From: Oscillospiraceae bacterium
GTDB taxonomy: Bacteria > Bacillota_A > Clostridia > Oscillospirales > JAAYXM01
NCBI GenBank assembly: GCA_017408185.1
Contig: JAFQVE010000585.1
Coordinates: 1 to 12,660, forward strand
DNA length: 12,660 nt
Direction: 5' to 3'
This document shows positions 1 through 6,278 of this stretch, piece after piece (within the stretch, counting starts at the first letter, position 1; the number at the start of each line of letters is the position of its first letter). The position numbers and the translations under genes were made by a program. The notes beneath the pieces were generated by a model. It was not told where the DNA came from and did no database searches. It saw nothing but the letters and a program-made list of their open reading frames with translations.

Positions 1-3000
1 ACAGATGATATAAAATACGGCCGTGCAGGTGCTGTCCTTGTTGACAGAGTCGCAGACCTCTATCCCAGCTTCTCCTATAAGCAATGGGATGAGAAGTATC
101 TCGTTTCACACGGCGGCTCGGGTTACGGTAAGATTTACGGAAGAATCAACGACAATACATATGTAACGGCCTTTATGGAGTATGCCGATGCGTTCTATCC
201 TGTATATAATGATCCGCAAGTTGTAAACTTTCTCTCCAAAAAGGCAATAAAATATAACCTTGAAAACTCCAAAACAAGCGGAGAAAAGATATGGGCAAAT
301 ATCGAAGACGGACTTTTGCGAGATGTTTTTAAATCCGCAAAGGAAGGCGAGATTTACGGAAACTACGGTCAGCTCCAGGAAACCCTTGCAATGATGGCTC
401 TCGTTCTTGACAGTGAGCCTGAGAGCAGTCAGGTGGTAGACTGGATTTATCAGCCCGGTAAGTGGACGGAGGACAAAGCAACTCTCACCGCAAAAAATAC
501 CGGAGGAAACTTAAGCGTTCAGCTTGTTGACGTCGTTGATCGAGACGGTTCGGGAAATGAAGCGTCACCGAGATACAACAGCTCCTGGATTGAACAGCTC
601 TATAACTGTGCAGATATCCTTTCGATGTACAGCAAAGACCCTAAATATGATCTTTATCAGAATCCCAAATATGCAAAGATGTTCACTACCTTTATCCCGA
701 TGGTGCTTGTCGATTCCTTTACCGTACAGATAGGTGATACGGGTGCAACCGCAAGCCTTGACTATCAGGACAGCATAGACTGTCTGATCCGCGGATTTAT
801 GGGACTTAAGGATTCGCCGCTTGGAACAGAGCTTGCAGAATACCTCTATCGAAGAAATGGCTATACCGAAAAGGGACTCCATTATGATATCTTCACAAAG
901 AACCCCGAAAATATGGAGAAGGATATTCTCGCACGTCTTGACGGAGATATTTCCGTTCCCAGCGAAATGCAGACAGGATTTGGCTTTGCAGTACTCCGTG
1001 CAGGCGGAAAGTATGCAGATGCGGCAAATGCCACACATACAAACACCCTCCGCGATTTCTGGATTTACTTCGGAAGAAACCAGGGACATGGGCATCTCGA
1101 TACATTGAATCTCGGAATTGAGGCATTCGGTCTCAACTTCGCACCGGATAACGGTTATCCCGAGGTTGCAAGTACCGACCCACACAGATATCAGTGGATG
1201 GAAGCAACCATTGCCCATAATACCGTAACAGTAAACGAAAAATCCCAGAAAGATGTCGGTATTCACGGCTATCCGCTTCACTTTGACGATGCAGGAGAAG
1301 TCAAGGTTATGGATATTGATGCTTCAAAGGCATACAGTGAAACTCAGATTTACAGAAGAACCCTTCTTATGATAAACGCAGGAGACGATGTTTCCTACGG
1401 TGTTGATTTCTTCCGTGTAAAGGGTGGAGAAGACCACATCTACAGCTTCCACAGCTATTCCGATGAGATTTTTGAAACAGAAGGTCTCGGCGTGATGAAA
1501 TACCAAACCGACAACGGAGAAGCAGACGGAAACTTCATCGGTACATATGCAAGTCCGGATGTGGAATACGGTCCAGATCCTTCGAATACCCACGTTGTTG
1601 CAAACCTTAAGTATCCTCAGGGTTATACCTGGCTTAAGAATATAAGACGTTCCGAAAATGTCGGAAACTTTGCCGTTGACTTCAAGGTGAAGGATTTCAG
1701 AAATGCAATTAAGGACGGAAACGGACTCCATCTCAGAATGACAATGCTCAATGACTTTTCTTTGGATGAAGTTGCTCTCACAAGCGGTAACGTTCCGAAC
1801 AAATCAGAGAATAAGGGACTTCCGAGAACCTTTGAATATGTCCTTGCACGTCGACGCGGCGAAAATCTCGATTCTCTCTATACAACGGTTTATGAGCCTT
1901 ACAGAAATGAGCGATATATCGAAAATATGTCAGCTATTGAGATCGAGGCGACAGAAGGTGAACCGGGAGCAAATGATGTTGCAAAGGCAATTAAGGTTGT
2001 TCGCATCGACGGAAGAATTGACTATGTAATGTATGCAACCGACAATACAGTTCTCTATACCGTTAAAGACGGCGAGAGGGAGATTTCCTTCCGTGGCTTT
2101 GCCGGTGTGTATAGCATAAACGGTGATGGCGAGAAGATTTATGCTTATGTCCATGACGGTGATGTTATAGGCGAAGAAAAAGACATTCGAAGTGAGATAA
2201 AAGGAATAGTCAAGGACTTCACCCGTGACCTCGCACTTGAAAATTCAATTTTCATAAAGACCGATGATGAAGTGAATGCCGAGGCTCTTTCCGACAAGTA
2301 TGTATTTATCGAAAATGACGGGGTACAGAACGGCGTTTACAGAATCCACAGTGCAGAAAAGACAGATGACGGAATAAAGCTGAATATCGGTGCAGTAAGC
2401 GTTATAAGAAGCTACAGGGATGAGAATGACACTTCTCTCGGTTTTGTATATAACATTGCAAAGGGTCAGCTTGTATCAATTCCGCTGTCTTATGTAAATG
2501 ACGGAGCTCCTGTATTCGATTCGATAAATGACGGACTCACCGCAACGGCAGGAAGTATCGTTAAGTTCAATGTCCGTGCAACCTGTGAGGACGGAAGCAA
2601 AATCAAATATGAAGGAGAGACTCTTCCCTCGGGAGCATCAGTTGATCCTGATACCGGTGCGATTACCTGGAAACCTTCTGCATCACAGATTGGCGAAAAC
2701 CACTTTGCGATTACGGCAACGGACGACTCGGAAAGAACTTCAACAATACACTTCATTGTGAAGGTTTACGGTTCAACCTCAGGTGGAGGCGGTAGTGGAA
2801 CATCGAAACCCGAAACACCGGATAAGCCTGAAACTCCGGATGAGCCGGAAACACCTGTTACCCCCGAAACCCCAGATGTAACCGATGGTTTTGTTGATCT
2901 CGGAAATCACGCATGGGCAGCGGATGCAATAAACGCCCTTGCAGAAAAGGGAATAATCAAGGGAACAAGTGAAACCACATATTCACCTGCAAATAATATA

Positions 3001-3423
3001 ACAAGAGCAGATTTTGCACTTCTTCTTGTCCGAGCTTTTGAAAAGACATCGGATAATACGGAGAACTTCTCCGATGTTTCGGATTCAGATTACTTTGCAA
3101 AAGAGCTTGCAATCGCCCGAAACACAGGACTTGTCGGAGGTATAGGAGATAACAAGTTTGCACCTCGTGAAAACATCAAGCGTTGCGATATGATGCTTAT
3201 GGTCTATCGTGTGCTCGTTTCCGAGGGAATTGAGCTTGAAATCGGCGATGTTGATATGGCTGATATATCCGAAGTTCCCGAATATTCACTTGATGCAGTA
3301 AAGGCACTCATCTCGGCAGGTTTGGTAAACGGTAAAAACGGCAAGATTGCACCGAATGACTTTACCACACGTGCAGAAGTTGCAGTCCTCTTACAGAGAG
3401 TTCTTGAATTTGTGGAAAAATAA
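1..3423 (+). CDS. Heparinase II/III-fold polysaccharide lyase-like protein with C-terminal SLH repeats (5' partial)
   Basis: The frame is open from base 1, so the ATG at 175 is internal and the N-terminus is missing; 1140 residues are visible. The N-terminal part (to about base 930) fits the alpha/alpha toroid of heparinase II/III-type lyases (PL12, PL15, PL17 and PL21 share this fold), including NEASPRYN with the likely catalytic Tyr at 574. The beta-sandwich part carries GHGHLDTLNL (His at 1087 and 1093), Asp at 1147 in APDNGYP and His at 1216 in AHNTVTV, matching the family's catalytic and metal-site pattern. A beta-rich region (about 2170-2490), a putative-Ig (He_PIG-like) domain (about 2500-2770), a Gly/PETP linker and three SLH repeats follow. 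The SLH repeats should hold it on the cell wall through secondary wall polymer. By family it would cleave uronate-containing polysaccharide by beta-elimination; the substrate is unknown. One oddity is Tyr at 364 where related lyases often have the His of an Asn-His pair. Family is fairly sure, activity is not. Confidence 0.88.
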   Translation, partial: TDDIKYGRAGAVLVDRVADLYPSFSYKQWDEKYLVSHGGSGYGKIYGRINDNTYVTAFMEYADAFYPVYNDPQVVNFLSKKAIKYNLENSKTSGEKIWANIEDGLLRDVFKSAKEGEIYGNYGQLQETLAMMALVLDSEPESSQVVDWIYQPGKWTEDKATLTAKNTGGNLSVQLVDVVDRDGSGNEASPRYNSSWIEQLYNCADILSMYSKDPKYDLYQNPKYAKMFTTFIPMVLVDSFTVQIGDTGATASLDYQDSIDCLIRGFMGLKDSPLGTELAEYLYRRNGYTEKGLHYDIFTKNPENMEKDILARLDGDISVPSEMQTGFGFAVLRAGGKYADAANATHTNTLRDFWIYFGRNQGHGHLDTLNLGIEAFGLNFAPDNGYPEVASTDPHRYQWMEATIAHNTVTVNEKSQKDVGIHGYPLHFDDAGEVKVMDIDASKAYSETQIYRRTLLMINAGDDVSYGVDFFRVKGGEDHIYSFHSYSDEIFETEGLGVMKYQTDNGEADGNFIGTYASPDVEYGPDPSNTHVVANLKYPQGYTWLKNIRRSENVGNFAVDFKVKDFRNAIKDGNGLHLRMTMLNDFSLDEVALTSGNVPNKSENKGLPRTFEYVLARRRGENLDSLYTTVYEPYRNERYIENMSAIEIEATEGEPGANDVAKAIKVVRIDGRIDYVMYATDNTVLYTVKDGEREISFRGFAGVYSINGDGEKIYAYVHDGDVIGEEKDIRSEIKGIVKDFTRDLALENSIFIKTDDEVNAEALSDKYVFIENDGVQNGVYRIHSAEKTDDGIKLNIGAVSVIRSYRDENDTSLGFVYNIAKGQLVSIPLSYVNDGAPVFDSINDGLTATAGSIVKFNVRATCEDGSKIKYEGETLPSGASVDPDTGAITWKPSASQIGENHFAITATDDSERTSTIHFIVKVYGSTSGGGGSGTSKPETPDKPETPDEPETPVTPETPDVTDGFVDLGNHAWAADAINALAEKGIIKGTSETTYSPANNITRADFALLLVRAFEKTSDNTENFSDVSDSDYFAKELAIARNTGLVGGIGDNKFAPRENIKRCDMMLMVYRVLVSEGIELEIGDVDMADISEVPEYSLDAVKALISAGLVNGKNGKIAPNDFTTRAEVAVLLQRVLEFVEK
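2773..2883 (+). repeat. Gly/Ser and PETP-repeat linker within the lyase
   Basis: The in-frame low-complexity stretch starts with a glycine/serine run (GGGGSG) and continues with four PETP units separated by D, K, E or V residues. It sits between the putative-Ig domain and the first SLH repeat. It most likely acts as a flexible, extended wall-spanning spacer that moves the catalytic part away from the SLH anchor. Confidence 0.8.
2890..3415 (+). other. Three S-layer homology (SLH) repeats, protein region
   Basis: Three consecutive SLH motifs are encoded at about 2893-3042, 3064-3216 and 3247-3414. Repeat 1 has ITRADFALLLVRAFE and repeat 3 has TTRAEVAVLLQRVLE, both good matches to the ITRAE signature. 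Repeat 2 has a degraded version (IKRCD) with a cysteine. SLH triplets bind secondary cell-wall polymers, often pyruvylated, so the protein is probably displayed on the outside of a Gram-positive-type envelope. Confidence 0.88.
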
Positions 3424-3474
3424 AATAAAAACAACAACCCTCGGGAAATTTTCCGAGGGTTGTTGACTTTTATA
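3424..3474. terminator. Bidirectional intrinsic terminator between convergent genes
   Basis: A perfect 13-bp stem is formed by CAACAACCCTCGG (3432-3444) and CCGAGGGTTGTTG (3453-3465), with an 8-nt loop. An A-rich tract (3421-3431) precedes it and reads as a strong U-tract on the minus strand. A shorter T-rich tail (ACTTTTAT) follows on the plus strand. It lies directly after the lyase stop and next to the regulator stop at 3470-3472, so it should end both transcripts and looks stronger for the minus-strand gene. Confidence 0.9.
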
Positions 3475-4417
3475 TGGGATTGCTTTTGTAATGCTCAATA
3501 AGGTCATCGTTCAAGGATCTGCGGTTTCGGGTTTCCAGATCTTCCAGGAGTCTTGTGGGGCGGTGCTCCTTGCGATACTTTGCAGGCGTGGTGCCGAAAT
3601 ACTCCGAAAATGCACTTGTGAGACGGGATTTATTATAGAGCCCTGTTTGCTTTGCAATTTCATCCACCGTGCTTTTTGAAAAAATCAGAAAGCTTTCAGC
3701 AAGGGAAAGCCTTAGAATGTGGAGATATTTACCGGTACTCATACCGACGGTATTTTTAAAGGCATCCACGAAGCGGCTTCGTGACATGATAGAGACGGAA
3801 CAAAGGTCGGAAAGGTGGATTTTTTCCGAATAATGCTCTGCCATATATTTTGTTGCCTTTCGTATTCCGACGGTTTTGTCGTAAAGTGTTTTCGTAAGCT
3901 TTTTTTCGCAAGGTTCGGAGCAAAGCAGTCTCAAAAAATTGGAAAGAATAGCTGCAAGCTTTTCAAATGAGACATTGCGCCCCTTTGAAAATTCCGAAAG
4001 TGCATCGCGGGAAAGTATATCCGCTTCCTCCTTTTCCTCAGGAGAAAAGCTCTTGGAAAGAGGGATTTTCATACCTTCAAATTGTGGGTAAAGACGATGA
4101 AAACAAAACGAAGAATCCGAGAACTCCGAGAAGAGTCTGTCGTCAAAGTAAGCCGAAAAAATAACGGGTGTATCCTCTGAACTTTCGGTATCCATTTTGT
4201 GCGGCACATATGGTGGTATGAAGACGCACTCTCCCGGTTTTTGGCAAAAAACCTCATCGCCGATATAGTGAACGGCATAGCCGTTCAGCATATAGTACAT
4301 TTCTGCATTGGCGTGAAAGTGTAAGCCATTTCCGTTAAAGCGTACACAGATTGTACCTACGGTTGCCGGAAGAACGGAAAGAGCAGGCTTTGGAGTTATT
4401 ACCATTGGTGGGGTCAT
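3470..4417 (-). CDS. AraC-family transcriptional regulator with N-terminal cupin domain
   Basis: A 315-residue cytoplasmic DNA-binding regulator. Residues about 30-75 look like a cupin sensor domain: HFHANAE, then PGECVFIPPYVPH. Residues about 185-285 form the AraC double helix-turn-helix: first helix pair around LSDLCSVSIMSRSRFVDAFK (203-222), second around VDEIAKQTGLYNKSRLTSAF (251-270), then the usual GTTPAKYR. A 30-residue tail follows. The start at 4417 is chosen because GGAGGTGA sits 5 nt upstream and a consensus promoter lies just beyond; the longer frame from 4465 would put the promoter inside the coding region. It is divergent from the amidohydrolase operon, the usual arrangement for a local sugar-responsive regulator, so that operon is its likely target. 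The ligand is unknown. Confidence 0.93.
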   Translation of the reverse strand: MTPPMVITPKPALSVLPATVGTICVRFNGNGLHFHANAEMYYMLNGYAVHYIGDEVFCQKPGECVFIPPYVPHKMDTESSEDTPVIFSAYFDDRLFSEFSDSSFCFHRLYPQFEGMKIPLSKSFSPEEKEEADILSRDALSEFSKGRNVSFEKLAAILSNFLRLLCSEPCEKKLTKTLYDKTVGIRKATKYMAEHYSEKIHLSDLCSVSIMSRSRFVDAFKNTVGMSTGKYLHILRLSLAESFLIFSKSTVDEIAKQTGLYNKSRLTSAFSEYFGTTPAKYRKEHRPTRLLEDLETRNRRSLNDDLIEHYKSNPI

Positions 4418-4422
4418 TATTA

Positions 4423-4430
4423 TCACCTCC
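4423..4430 (-). promoter_or_regulatory. Shine-Dalgarno deciding the regulator start
   Basis: On the minus strand GGAGGTGA occupies 4430-4423, leaving 5 nt (TAATA) before the ATG at 4417. It is close to the maximal anti-16S match and fixes the start of the AraC-family gene. It also lies almost at the predicted transcription start, so the leader would be little more than this site. Confidence 0.88.
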
Positions 4431-4436
4431 GGAAAA

Positions 4437-4465
4437 ATTATATCATTGCAAGCTGTGATTGTCAA
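4437..4465 (-). promoter_or_regulatory. Consensus sigma-70/sigma-A promoter of the AraC-family gene
   Basis: Read on the minus strand, TTGACA (4465-4460), a 17-bp spacer and TATAAT (4442-4437) match both hexamers and the optimal spacing exactly. Transcription should begin near 4429-4431. The -35 overlaps the candidate -35 of the divergent operon by 5 bases, so one bound protein could affect both directions. Confidence 0.88.
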
Positions 4466-4489
4466 AGAAAAATGGGTAGATTTTATAAC
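4459..4489 (+). promoter_or_regulatory. Candidate divergent promoter for the amidohydrolase operon
   Basis: TTGTCA (4459-4464) and TATAAC (4484-4489) each match five of six consensus positions but are 19 bp apart; with TTTATA (4482-4487) as the -10, the spacer is 17. This sub-optimal layout is typical of activator-dependent promoters. The leader to the GTG at 4565 would be about 70 nt and contains the inverted repeat at 4519-4544. Assignment is from pattern only. Confidence 0.45.
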
Positions 4490-4518
4490 TTTCTCCTGTG
4501 GATTGCAAATGCGGCAAG

Positions 4519-4544
4519 GTTTATTATTAGTATAAGGAATAAAC
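4519..4544. promoter_or_regulatory. Inverted repeat in the divergent region, possible operator or leader hairpin
   Basis: GTTTATT (4519-4525) and AATAAAC (4538-4544) are perfect inverted copies separated by 12 bp, with half-site centres 19 bp apart. The repeat lies in the predicted leader just upstream of the Shine-Dalgarno at 4552-4558. It could be bound by a dimeric regulator or form a weak AT-rich hairpin. Function is inferred from position only. Confidence 0.35.
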
Positions 4545-4564
4545 TCTTAAAAGGGGAGTATTTT

Positions 4565-5389
4565 GTGAATATAAGAGAGATAACGGGTCTTCTGCAACAA
4601 AACCCTGTAATTTCGTGGCATGAGCACGTACCCGGAGAAAATGAAGGTTTTGAAAAACTTGATACGGTTTTTGCAGACAACCAACTCAAAGTTATGGATA
4701 CATTAGGCATAGATAAAATTGTTGTGTCGCTTCCGGTTGCTGCAGACAGAAACTGCCCTCCTGAAAAATTTATTGCAGCAAATGATATTGTATATGAAGC
4801 AATACAGCGTTATCCCGGAAGAGTCTACGGTCAGGCGTTTGTAAACCCCGGATATATAAAAGAAACCATTGCCGAGCTTGAACGCTGTGTAAAAAAACTT
4901 GGCTTTGTCGGGGTTAAGCTATATCATCAGTATTTTATGGATGACCCTGCAATGTTTCCGCTTATTGAGAAGTGTATTGAGCTTGATATTCCCATATTGA
5001 TGCACTGTGCTCATATTATGGATCCCGAAACAAGGAAGAGGCAACCCCGTTGCTCGGGTGGAGATCATATGGCGAACATCGCACGCAGATATCCCGAAGC
5101 AACATTTCTTATGGGACACATCGGCGGAGGGGGAGATTGGCAATGGGAAATCAAAGCGATTGCTGATTGTCCGAATGTTTATGCCGATATCGGAGGAAGC
5201 ATATATGACCGACCGCTTATTGAAGAATCCATTCGTTATCTTGGAGCAGACAGGCTTTTGTTTGCATCGGACGGGATTTGGTCATCCGCCATTTCAAAGG
5301 TGCTCGGTGCAGATATATCTGATGAGGATAAGAAAACAATTCTCTCAGGTCGTGCATTCAACAGATTCATAGAAAAGGCAGGTCGATAA
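4565..5389 (+). CDS. Amidohydrolase family 2 (COG2159-type) metal-dependent hydrolase, GTG start
   Basis: A 274-residue TIM-barrel amidohydrolase with all the metal ligands expected in this family: HEH at residues 19-21 (strand 1), His147 in ILMHCAH (strand 5), His185 in GHIGGGG (strand 6) and Asp236 in FASDG (strand 8). VKLYHQY at 117-123 is another typical element. Relatives include lactonases of sugar-acid pathways and non-oxidative decarboxylases; beside a uronate-type lyase a sugar-lactone or sugar-acid hydrolase is plausible, but the substrate is not readable. The frame is open from an ATG at 4472, but GTG at 4565 is preferred: AAGGGGAG (4551-4558) lies 6 nt before it, and the extra residues match no family segment and fall in the promoter region. 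It has no signal peptide, so it is cytoplasmic. Three bases separate it from the next gene, implying cotranslation. Confidence 0.88.
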   Translation: MNIREITGLLQQNPVISWHEHVPGENEGFEKLDTVFADNQLKVMDTLGIDKIVVSLPVAADRNCPPEKFIAANDIVYEAIQRYPGRVYGQAFVNPGYIKETIAELERCVKKLGFVGVKLYHQYFMDDPAMFPLIEKCIELDIPILMHCAHIMDPETRKRQPRCSGGDHMANIARRYPEATFLMGHIGGGGDWQWEIKAIADCPNVYADIGGSIYDRPLIEESIRYLGADRLLFASDGIWSSAISKVLGADISDEDKKTILSGRAFNRFIEKAGR

Positions 5390-5392
5390 CTT

Positions 5393-6199
5393 ATGTTTAT
5401 AGATATCAATACATATGTCGGACACTGGCCGTTTCGTAATTTAAAATACAACACGCTCCAAGAACTTGATATTCTTGCACGGAAATATGAAATTACCCAT
5501 ATGGTTGTGGCTAACCTCAACGGCTTCTTCTATAAGGATGCTAATGCTGCAAATCTTGAACTTCTTAATGAATTAAAGGAGCACAGAGGCAAAACAACAT
5601 TTCTTCCTATGGCTATCGTCAACCCGACATATCCGGCATGGGAAAAGGATGCACGAGATATGATTGATGCAGGATTTGCGGGCTTTGAGCTTGCACCGAT
5701 TTATCACGGATATTCCCTTGCTCCGGAAATGTTATATGACGAATATTTACCGAAGCACCGTGCAAAGTGGGTTCTTGACCTTGCGGAGGAACTTGATGTT
5801 CCCATTCGCATATGTTCAGGCTTTGAAAACTTCCGTGGAAGATCGAACCTTGATACATATAACAACATCTCGGATGAGGATTATTTTGCTCTTCTGTCAA
5901 AGAATGACAAGGTTCATGTTTTTGTGACTTGTTTCTCACCCTTTGCGGCTGGTGAGCATTTCGGAGGACTTATTAAAGAGCGAAAAAACACATATTTTGA
6001 TACTACTCAATTTGAAACGTTCAATGCATCTGCCGGTGCGGAGATGCGGAATGTTATTTCGGACGAACAGCTTTGTTTTGGGTCTCTTTCACCTTTCAAC
6101 TATATGGAGGCAAACCTTATTCGTATGGAGTACACTCCGGAATTTGACAAAGATGCAATGAAGACAAATGCCGCGAGAGCGTTTGAGGATTTGAAATAA
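5393..6199 (+). CDS. Amidohydrolase-fold paralogue lacking the metal ligands (probable pseudoenzyme or metal-free enzyme)
   Basis: A 268-residue protein with the length and framework of amidohydrolase family 2 (VNPTYPAWE, DAGFAGFELAPIYHGY, VPIRIC, then ARAFEDL). It is homologous in layout to the gene 3 bases upstream (compare GFAGFELAPIYHGY with GFVGVKLYHQY). Every metal-ligand position appears replaced: strand 1 reads DINTY (Asn6, Tyr8) instead of the HxH seen upstream, strand 5 has Cys141 in RICSG, strand 6 reads TCFSPF (179-184) instead of GHIGG, and strand 8 reads GSLSPF (Leu232) instead of ASDG. The frame is intact, so this is not decay by frameshift. Being co-translated with a complete partner, it may be a regulatory or structural subunit, or a metal-independent enzyme. 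AGGT at 5380-5383 is a weak ribosome site, consistent with coupling. The alignment is by eye. Confidence 0.82.
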   Translation: MFIDINTYVGHWPFRNLKYNTLQELDILARKYEITHMVVANLNGFFYKDANAANLELLNELKEHRGKTTFLPMAIVNPTYPAWEKDARDMIDAGFAGFELAPIYHGYSLAPEMLYDEYLPKHRAKWVLDLAEELDVPIRICSGFENFRGRSNLDTYNNISDEDYFALLSKNDKVHVFVTCFSPFAAGEHFGGLIKERKNTYFDTTQFETFNASAGAEMRNVISDEQLCFGSLSPFNYMEANLIRMEYTPEFDKDAMKTNAARAFEDLK

Positions 6200-6214
6200 A
6201 AGTATATCCACGGC

Positions 6215-6227
6215 ACATTTTAAATGT
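6215..6227. promoter_or_regulatory. Palindrome 1 of a twin dyad, possible operator
   Basis: ACATTTTAAATGT is a perfect 13-bp dyad centred on 6221. It lies in the 79-bp gap before the 879-residue secreted protein gene and shares the TTTAA core with the second dyad centred on 6242. No convincing sigma-70 promoter was seen in this gap, so the site may act on an unrecognised promoter or on read-through transcription. Confidence 0.4.
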
Positions 6228-6228
6228 A

Positions 6229-6256
6229 TATAAGTATGCTTTAAGCATACTGTATA
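6229..6256. promoter_or_regulatory. Palindrome 2 of a twin dyad; operator or mRNA hairpin
   Basis: AGTATGCTTTAAGCATACT (6233-6251) is a perfect 19-bp dyad, extended by TATA on both sides (6229-6232 and 6253-6256) if G6252 bulges. As RNA it would form a hairpin with a TTTAA loop. No T-run follows (GTATAAAAAATAAGG instead), so it is unlikely to be a plus-strand terminator. It could be an operator, or a stabilising stem just 5' of the ribosome site at 6263-6270. Confidence 0.5.
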
Positions 6257-6278
6257 AAAAATAAGGAGGAAGAATGAA

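Noticed and set aside
565..1281. A 238-codon open frame on the minus strand, antisense to the lyase
   Set aside because: It lies wholly inside a well-supported coding region with clear family motifs, its translation is Cys/Ile-rich without domain features, and it has no convincing ribosome site. It is a by-product of codon bias.
4418..4465. Longer start of the AraC-family gene at 4465
   Set aside because: It would place the consensus -10, most of the -35 and the Shine-Dalgarno inside the coding sequence. The ATG at 4417 is directly served by GGAGGTGA.
4445..4508. Direct repeat of ATTGCAA at 4445-4451 and 4502-4508, with another TTGCAA at 8934-8939, as regulator sites
   Set aside because: A hexamer this simple is expected a few times by chance in a window this size, and spacing to the promoters is not consistent between sites.
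4472..4564. N-terminal extension of the first amidohydrolase from the ATG at 4472
   Set aside because: The extension overlaps the divergent promoter region, has no ribosome site at its ATG and does not resemble the family N-terminus. GTG 4565 has a good Shine-Dalgarno at proper spacing.
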